The notes under the pieces: model-generated
What the model was told of the DNA's origin: nothing
Database searches by the model: none
Seen by the model: only the letters and a program-made list of their open reading frames with translations
DNA from: Lyophyllum atratum
Lineage: Eukaryota > Basidiomycota > Agaricomycetes > Agaricales > Lyophyllaceae
Direction of reading: 5' to 3'
DNA length: 64,000 bases
Assembly: GCA_014905825.1 (NCBI GenBank)
Contig: JACGCN010000013.1
Coordinates: forward strand, 558,001-622,000
Made by a program: the position numbers and the translations under genes
In this document: positions 57,193 to 64,000 of the stretch, one piece after another
Layout: each line of letters begins with the position of its first letter
How positions within the stretch are numbered: the first letter of the stretch is position 1

Positions 57193-60062
57193 TTACGCCA
57201 TCGGAATATCCCCGTGCTGCTGCTGCTGCTGAATATGGCCATGCTGCTGCTGCTGCATCTCAAACTCCCTCCTCTGCGCCTCTACAAACTCCTGCTGCGC
57301 CTGCGCGTCCGCATCCGCCAGCTGCATGTGTTCGTGGTGCTGAGCGTGGAAGTGCTGCTGCTGCTGCTGCTGGGGCTGCTGTTGCTGCTCTGCGAGTTGG
57401 TGGTGGTACTGCTGCTGCTGGGCTTGTTGTTGGGCTTGTTGTTGGGCTTGTTGTTGTTGGTGCTGCTGCTGTTGCTGATGGAACGCCTGCTGCGCCGCCT
57501 GCTGAGCCTGCTGTTGCGCTTGCTGAGCCTGAGCCTGCTGCTGAGCCTGAGCCTGCTGCTGCGCCTGCATAGCCTGATGCTGCGCCTGTTGCGCCTGCAA
57601 ATACTGCCTCCTCTGCAACTCCACAAACTGCGCCTGATACGCTAACTGCTGCTGATGCTGCTGCTGCATATGCGGCGACGGCGACTGCGAATGCGCCTGC
57701 TGAACCTGGAACGTCCCCTGCCCCGTCGGCGAATGCGGCTGCGACCTCACCCCCCCGACCCCCACCCCACCAAGCCCAAGCCCCTGCACCGCAGCCGTGA
57801 GCGGCGTCAACGGCGGACTCGAGCCATCCCCGCCCGACACGGACACCGGCACTACCGGGGCAAGATTCGTATACCCCGGCGTAAACGGCGTCGTCGCTCC
57901 ATTGACGTACCCTCCTCCCTTGGGCACAGGCGGTACAGGCGTCCCCACGCGGCTCACGCTCGTCGCGCGGCTCACAGGCACACTCACGCTCCCCCCACGC
58001 ACACTACTCGCCGCACTCCGATGCACCCCTCCCCCCTGTACAGCGGGCGCACCCCCCCTCCTCCTCCCCTCCCTATTCTCCTCCGCACTCCCCCCAACCC
58101 CCCCACCCCCACCCGCACCCATCGTCTTCCCCTTCCCCTTCCCCTCCCCCCCCGTATTCCCCAAACACTCATGCAACCCCCCCGCCAACAACGCCAGCCC
58201 CACCGCCCCATGATCCCCCGAATGCTGATAATGATACCGCAGCCCATTCATATTCTTATACCTCCTCTGGCAGTCCCCCACCCCGCACGCGAAGGGCCTT
58301 ACCCGCTTCTCCGCCTCGCGCTCCACCTCCCTGAGCTCCGTCTCCGTGATGGAGCCGAGGTCCCCGTATGCTGAGTGCGTGAGGTTCTGCAGGAAGGGCT
58401 CCCCGGTGGAATGCGTGAGGGGCGGGTGGGTGCTGGAGGTGGTGCCAGGGGGGCGGGAGCCGAGCGCGCCGAGGGAGGCGCTGCGGGAGAGGCCGGCGGC
58501 GGAGGCGTTGGCTTCGCGTTCGCGCCGCTTGCGCTCGAGGAGGTCCTTGACGTGCTCGAGATCCTTCGGGGGCGCAAAGTTGCACGACCCGTGCGTCATG
58601 TGGTATTTGAGCCCGTTGGCTTGCTTGTACGACTTGTTGCAGTTGGGTTTGGGGCAGCGGAAGGGTTTGGATAGGAGGAGAGAGGGAGCGGCGGGTGGAA
58701 GTGGGGTGTGGGAGGGGGTGTGGGCGGGGGTGGTAGCTGGTGTGGAGACAGCGGTGGTTGCGGTGGGAAGAGGGGGATTTGCGCTGAAGGGTGTGGGGAC
58801 GGTTGATGTGGTCGTAGAAGGTGTGCTGGGCTGTGAAGAGGAGGCCATCGAGAGTCCTCCACGGACCTTCAACTTGAGCTTTGGGTTCATAGGAGCAGGA
58901 GGACTTGTTACTCGGGCACCGGCGATGTCGCCATTGGCTATTGGCGGTGACGTCGATGTCGACGCAAAGAGCAGTGCGGGCGGTATGCACTGCTGACCCT
59001 GACCCTGCTGGTCGCCCACCTGTGCCACGCCAGCAGGCATCTGACCCACATAAGCAGGATACTCGCCTACGCCCACCCCATTGACAACAATCTCCTCGCC
59101 TCCACTAGCGTTGAACTGAGTTCCGGGCATATGTGATGAGTAATCTGCGGCAAATCGTGCATAGGCGTTGAACGCTTCCTCCGGGTGGGTGATCACGGTT
59201 TGGGTGCCTGCGCCCGCATTCGGAAAATGCACACCGACGTTCTGGACCGACATATGTGGGTTGGGGTTGCCAGGATGTGACGACGACGAGCCGGGGGAAG
59301 GCGGCTGGGAGGTATAGGGAGAGGTGTGCGCACTTGTGAACGGCGTGTGATGCTGGAACTGGCCGTACTGGTGTGCAAACTGCGCGAGGTTAGCATTGCC
59401 GGGCGTGTGTGGGGGACTAGGGGCGGTAGAGGAGGGGGAGCTGCGTGTGGAACTGGGGTGGGGCGGAGGGTGGGTCGAGTTGTCGAGATCCAGCTCGAGC
59501 TCCATGTCGTCCGAGTCAAAAGGGACGTGGGACGGTTGCCGGGGCAGAGTATGCGGGTGCGGGTGCTGTTGATGTGGGTGGGAGCCGTCGAGCGGCTGGG
59601 GGTTGAACGGGATGGCGATCTGTGCGCTGGGGGCAGAGGGATCGACGACTATCACGTGGACCTCTTCAAAGTGCTCGAGCAGAGCGTGGAGGTCCCGGAG
59701 GTGGGTGCCACAGCAGTTGTAGTCGCGGCAGAGCTCGCCTTCGCGGTCGAAGACATTGAAGGCGTTCATTACAGAAACCTCGTCTATTGAGCTCTTGGGG
59801 TGGCTGTAGTTGTGTCAGTGGGGGGTGGCACAAAGCAGCTTAGAACGCACTCTAATGCACTAAACAAATGTGCAGAGGGAGAGCCCTGGGGGAAGCGGGC
59901 GCCGAATGAACCTGCGCGCCAGGAGATGGGGGAGCCCAGGAAGTGGCGGGTGTATGAGGCGGGGTTGAATGGACCAGAGGCTGAGCCGGTGTATGAGCCC
60001 ATTGCGTAGTCGTTGTTGTGCTGGCTGGAGGCAGGCAATGCGATGGGTTGCGACGTCGCCAT
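57193..60062 (-). CDS. SFP1: Sfp1-like C2H2 zinc finger transcription factor with polyglutamine tail
   Basis: 931 aa in two exons: 60062-59866 and 59791-57193 (2796 nt, in frame), the intron running gtttag...aagag. N-terminus MATSQPIALPASSQHNNDY; exon 2 starts SIDEVSVMNAFNVFDREGEL, then CRDYNCCGTHLRDLHALLEH (a CCG-type first finger). Two further fingers: FRCPKPNCNKSYKQANGLKY-H (about 58665-58590) and FACGVGDCQRRYKNMNGLRY-HYQH (about 58295-58230). The NGLKYH/NGLRYH pair is typical of Sfp1 and its relatives, nuclear regulators of ribosome biogenesis and cell size under TOR. The last ~200 residues are Gln-rich (CAG/CAA runs at 57210-57680) with Ala and His. Long Pro/Ser/Thr-rich disordered parts lie between. 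Intact. Confidence 0.85.
57210..57680 (-). repeat. CAG/CAA-rich tract coding polyglutamine
   Basis: Long runs of ctg/ttg on the plus strand encode mixed Gln, Ala and His blocks such as QQQQYHHQLAEQQQQ in the Sfp1-like protein. Includes short exact units such as ttgttgttgggc repeated three times (about 57424-57465). Confidence 0.9.
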
Positions 60063-62000
60063 CGGTGAGGGTTTAAGTAAAGGAGAACCACTCCGCCAAT
60101 AAACTCACTAATATCGTCCCGTGACTCCGTTTCACACGAGCTCGGCTCGGCTCACCACCGACTCAATTCAATTCGAAACGCCGATCTAATCTAATCCTAC
60201 ATCGCCCCCGGATCACACGGCATCTCTTCCCGCCATTGCTCCCACCCCGACGTCCCTACTCCTCCACCTTCCTGCAGCCCCTGTACAAACGAGATAACAT
60301 GACCGTCCCCACTCTCGCCGTTGTTACAGCTCCTATGTCTGAATTACCAAACCACAAGCACGCCCTGAGAACACTGCGGATCCGCCTCCCGCACTCGCTA
60401 TACCGCAGCTCTGTCGTCAGCCCAACACCCACTCCGACCCGGCTACGTCAACCCGGAAGCCGCGAGTGAATGGGGCAAGTCCCTTCAACGATGTGATGCG
60501 ATTGTGTCACCCGTCAAAGGCGCCCGTTAGTAGGACAAGGAAGCAAAGATCCCATTACTTGGACAGGATGGGGATGATCAAGGACCCGAGAGACAGGGAC
60601 ACCCTTGTACGGCAGCAGCACCACATACGCGCAGGCACTGGCGAAATGCGGAAATGAAAGCGACGTGACGGAACACCACACGAGGGGATCGGATCCGATC
60701 GTCCTTCCTCCTGATTGCGTATTCCCTCTCTACCCAGCCCTCGCAAATCCCCGGCGATTAAAGCCAAGCCACCGCACCATGGAATATAGCACTGTACCCA
60801 TCCATACCCGCCCCACAGCACACCATGACGCACACGACATCCCAAACACGTCTGGCGACCCTCCCAAACGCCACCCGTCGGCCAAACGAGGCACCGAGGC
60901 CCATGTGCCTGGACCTCCGCACCGCCACACCACTGCCACCCCATTCATCCATCCATCCAGCCAATCAAGACGGGTCGGGTACCGAATAGAAGCAACCCTC
61001 GTGCTAGTCTGGGCCTTATCAGGGTGCCAGACGCCAATTGTCCCTCTCAGCAAAATACAAGAACCGAGGAGAAGCCAAGAGAAGTAGAGGAGAAGGGAAG
61101 GGACAGCGGCGCACCCGAAACACGAAACGCAAACCGAGGACGAGGGCGACGTCGCGCACCAAGCCCGAAGTGACAGGGAAGAAAAGGTACGAAGGAGCGA
61201 GCGTCCGGGATAGTATAATGGGAAACAAGAAATAGGAAACAGGAATACGTGACGTGGGCTGGGCCCCGGGAAGTGATGCGTAAAAGGTACACTCGGCGGG
61301 TACGACGGAGATACGGGTCTCGGACGTCCACGTTGATGTGGGGGAGGGGGCAGGGGTGGATGATCGGCAGTACAGGAACGCGTCCGGCGCAGTTGGATGG
61401 GCTGGCTGGGCTGGGCTGGGCTGGGCTGGGCTGGGCTGGACCTCCCGATCCCAGCGTGCGCGGGACGGGCGTGGTAGATAGAAAGGAACGGAGCAGGAGA
61501 CGGGTGAATACAAATTGGATTGGATTGAAAGGTTGAAAGATTGAAGCAAGAGGAAAGGAATGATAGGAACGAGCCGCCTGGGGAGAAGTAAATCAAGACG
61601 CAGATGCAGCACACCACCAAAGGAAGAAAGAACGGCTCTTGGAGAAAAGGACAAGGGAAAAGGAAAGAGGTGTAAGAAAAGAGAACACACGTCGATCAGC
61701 CGTCTGAGCATAACGATGACCTCGCCTTCTGCGTCCAGGCCTGCATCCAGCGAGTCTAGTGCGGCTTTCAATTGACATTGTTCTAGATGAAAGAGTCAAC
61801 CGAACATGAGCGTCACTTTGATTAGCAACAATTGCAAAGTGTTGAGTTCGACTCCATCGTCAATACCGCATGACGATCTCCCGTATTGCGATTATACACT
61901 ACAGACGTCAGGCAAAGTCAGTTCCCTAAAGAAAGAGGGATAAAAGAAAAGGAACCTACCAAAAGCCTTTGCATCATATCTTAGCAGAAGGAGAGGAAGC
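60063..62000. promoter_or_regulatory. Long pyrimidine-rich upstream region of the Sfp1-like gene
   Basis: About 2 kb without a supported gene. Read on the minus strand, 61770-61030 is strongly C/T-rich, typical of fungal core promoters or long 5' leaders. The open frames there (for example 61771-61019 minus, 250 codons) are low-complexity Ser/Pro/Leu and are not called as genes. Confidence 0.4.
61390..61440 (+). repeat. TGGGC pentanucleotide microsatellite
   Basis: An almost perfect run ggctgggctgggctgggc..., about eight units, inside the upstream region of the Sfp1-like gene. Confidence 0.9.
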
Positions 62001-62379
62001 AGAAACGTCACCAGGCGCAGGCGTTACTACCCCGACGCGTTCTTCTCGGACAAGCGTTGCGACGTTGCAAGTGGCGTACATATTTCCCGATGAAGCGAAA
62101 TATCTTCGTCTCTGAGGCACTGAATGAATGAGCTATGTGGTGGCGCGTCCAGGTTGCGGCGGCGTGTGGGGCGTGCAGGAGGGAGAGGAGGGCGGGTATC
62201 ACGGGTGTCTGGAGACCTGGGACGTTAGCGGTTTCCTTGGCGTTTATGAAAGAGGGAGTGGGCAAAAAGCGAGGAATGAGGTGGGAGAGATTGAGGAGGC
62301 AGAGGGAGGAACGAAGAGAGTTGAGGGACCCCAAGTACCCGCCGATCTACACACGGAGGGGGGTGGATATTTGGTACTT

Positions 62380-62622
62380 CTAAGATTCCTTATGGTCAGG
62401 GTTCGTCCTCTTCGCCCTGGGCGCAAGCAGGAGCGACAGCATGCGCTTAATGAGCTGGCGGGGGTAGGTTGGGGTGATACCACAAAGACAACCTACGAAA
62501 CCAAGATAAAAACCAATATTTAACGGAATTGGACTGGGAACGTGGTACTTACGGTTCATTTGTGCAGCTCGAGGCCGAGTTCGATCGTGTTTAAGGGATA
62601 CGCCGTCGGCACCGACGTTCAT
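62380..62622 (-). CDS. Possible small two-exon gene, unknown
   Basis: From 62622 the frame reads MNVGADGVSLKHDRTRPRAA-QMN, then a canonical ~60 nt intron (gtaagtacc...ggtttcgtag, about 62551-62492), then RCLCGITPTYPRQLIKRMLS-LLLAP and a stop near 62380. The splice sites are good but the product resembles nothing I know, and a plus-strand frame (62135-62383, ending KYPPIYTRRGVDIWYF) overlaps its edge. Could also be the tail of a larger gene. Low confidence. Confidence 0.25.
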   Translation of the reverse strand: MNVGADGVSLKHDRTRPRAAQMNRKYHVPSPIPLNIGFYLGFVGCLCGITPTYPRQLIKRMLSLLLAPRAKRTNPDHKES

Positions 62623-63554
62623 TCTGGGGACGTGGCAGTGCCCGAGAGTCGCAGGTGATCGAGATGAGTGCGGACGTGGTGATGCCTCCTATGCTTGGAG
62701 TGCTTCGAAGGGTGAGGGGTCCGATAGAGAGGAGGAAGGTCGAGTGGTAGAGACGGCGACTGCGCTAAAGAGCTGGCACGCCTGACCGAGATAATTTAGG
62801 AGGAGGGGGCGTGATACGGTAATTGGGTTGACGTCCCGAGGACTGTGCTGGCCAGGACGCGTCTGCCGACGAGAACACTCTGAATGTGGCACACAGACAC
62901 GCCATCGCCGACGAGGAGGATGCCCATGTTCGTATTACCGTCTGCCCGAGCCTCCTGAGTCGCGAGACCAAAGGGCCAAAAATTGTTGGGTGTGTCTGTG
63001 GAGTCCCGTCAGCGACGAGGTACCAATCTGATCGCGCCCGACAAACGTACAAGTCGTGACAAGCTGGCCGTACGAGTACAGCACCATAACATTGACGCGC
63101 ACTACGGCTCGTAAAGTGTCACCAGTGACGGTAGCCGCGAGGAGGCCGTTGCCTAGAAAGCCCGTGGTGGTCCGCACCGCCGTCGTGGACGCGAGAGAGT
63201 GTGTTGGGATCGTGGAGGACGTCGATGACAGCGTCGACGTTACAGACGTCCTTCAGGTTAGGAGGATGGCACCGGACCAGGCCGTGCTGTGGCGAGCGCA
63301 CTAGCGTTTGTGCGTTGTCGAAGAAGTGGTATTCCATTCGTACACGCGGTGTGGGTAAACATAGTGCGAGAAAGCTGGTATTTGAGGAGTATAGTTCCTG
63401 TCGAGGGAACATAGAACGCGGAACGTCCTTAGGAACGTCGGAGTGATCATTCAGATCAACTACAAAGTGGGTAGTTTGCGTGTGCTTGGGCTGCACCCTG
63501 TTGGGTTCCAGGTTCCGCGAACTCCCCAACATCATCCCAAATGTCATTCTCGTA
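62623..63554. other. No confident gene
   Basis: Open frames exist on both strands (62765-63052 minus, 63056-63304 plus, 63119-63598 minus) but none shows a family motif or a convincing set of splice sites. Confidence 0.35.
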
Positions 63555-64000
63555 CCATTTGACGCGTCCTTGTACAACGGTAATACCAGGGTGAGCAAAT
63601 TTCTTCTTTATCAAAGCACCTTCACGCGTCCTGATTGAAAATCCAGTTGTTGAAGTGACTTACGATTTGTAGAGTAACATGAATTGCTGTGCTATGGCCG
63701 AGAATGTCACCACGACACATGATTGAATGACATTGATAGACGCCATGAAGTCACATTGCAGTGCCTTTGGCCGTGTCATGATTTCAACCAGAACATACTG
63801 AAGCAGCTTCACAATGGACTCCAAACCTACCTCGTACACCAACCAATTCGGTTCGCCGATGTCCTGGTGCGCGGCGTCGCCTGAGGTTCGCTTGTATCAG
63901 GGCTCTCCGATGTCTTGGAGCCCAAGCTCGTATCTTCTAGGGTGCGTTTCTAGCGATCATGAAAAGATGGCCTTCCTAATTACCGCTCAGCCATCCAAAG
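63555..64000 (-). CDS. Possible 3' part of a membrane protein gene (runs off right edge)
   Basis: 63842-63660 minus encodes ALQCDFMASINVIQSCVVV, FSAIAQQFMLLYKS, with one or two hydrophobic stretches, followed by a canonical donor (gtaagtcac) and an acceptor (gtacaag) near 63582, after which the frame closes within about nine codons. The upstream part lies beyond the window or is unclear. Not recognised. Confidence 0.25.

Noticed and set aside
57186..58374. Leu-, Ala- and Arg-rich plus-strand frames
   Set aside because: Antisense shadows of the CAG-rich and Pro-rich parts of the Sfp1-like gene.
61019..61771. 250-codon open frame on the minus strand
   Set aside because: Low-complexity C/T-rich sequence, no domain, and several overlapping frames are equally open; more like a leader or promoter.
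63119..63598. 159-codon minus-strand frame near the right edge
   Set aside because: It overlaps a better-supported exon end in another frame and has no motif; left unassigned.

Overview
The window looks like nuclear DNA of an Agaricomycete (mushroom or wood-decay basidiomycete). Reasons: genes are split by many 47-75 nt introns with GT...AG ends and CTRAY-like branch sites; there are two classical basidiomycete laccases, a fruit-body-specific protein relative, a Zn2Cys6 regulator, several F-box-like/leucine-rich proteins of the kind that expand in mushrooms, and a decayed retroelement. No bacterial-type operons, CRISPR arrays or rRNA genes were seen. All gene models below were built by eye from splice sites and reading frames, with no database search.

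Layout. (1) 1-1327: 5' part of a TVP38/TMEM64 membrane protein running off the left edge. (2) 1.6-21.9 kb: an accessory region in which two laccase genes (2475-4657 and 14628-16798, both minus) enclose or border five F-box-like loci (6063-7698 -, 8372-9426 + broken, 10297-11493 +, 17933-19294 -, 20157-21881 +) and a small zinc-binding-type gene (about 12774-13593 +). The region is full of duplication: a non-coding ~650 bp direct repeat (about 1670-2360 and 17300-17920), a ~2 kb tandem F-box duplication, and a coding minisatellite. (3) 22263-22859: SUMO (Smt3) in six exons, one of which needs a GC-AG intron. (4) 23.1-29.3 kb: a truncated fruit-body-protein gene with an in-frame stop, and two copies of an unrecognised three-exon gene duplicated with its promoter and separated by a decayed retroelement.

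(5) 29.6-31.5 kb: CHR-family chromate-type transporter. (6) 31.8-41.8 kb: a compact metabolic cluster: an NAD-dependent epimerase/dehydrogenase of the DenD (erythronate dehydrogenase) type, a class II aldolase, a divergently transcribed DAL5-like anion:cation symporter, and a Zn2Cys6 transcription factor. Together these suggest uptake and breakdown of a small (four-carbon?) sugar acid under a local regulator; the substrate is inference. (7) 42749-44292: a secreted cysteine-rich protein made of two diverged copies of one module. (8) 44.7-52.2 kb: three head-to-tail EamA/DMT transporter paralogues, whose promoters share a palindrome. (9) 52.2-57.2 kb: no confident gene. (10) 57193-60062: an Sfp1-like C2H2 regulator with a long polyglutamine tail and a ~2 kb pyrimidine-rich upstream region. 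(11) 60-64 kb: mostly no confident gene.

Least understood and most worth following up: the duplicated unknown gene pair at 24.7-29.0 kb, the two-module secreted protein at 42.7-44.3 kb, the sugar-acid cluster with its divergent promoter palindrome, and the conserved promoter palindrome of the DMT array.
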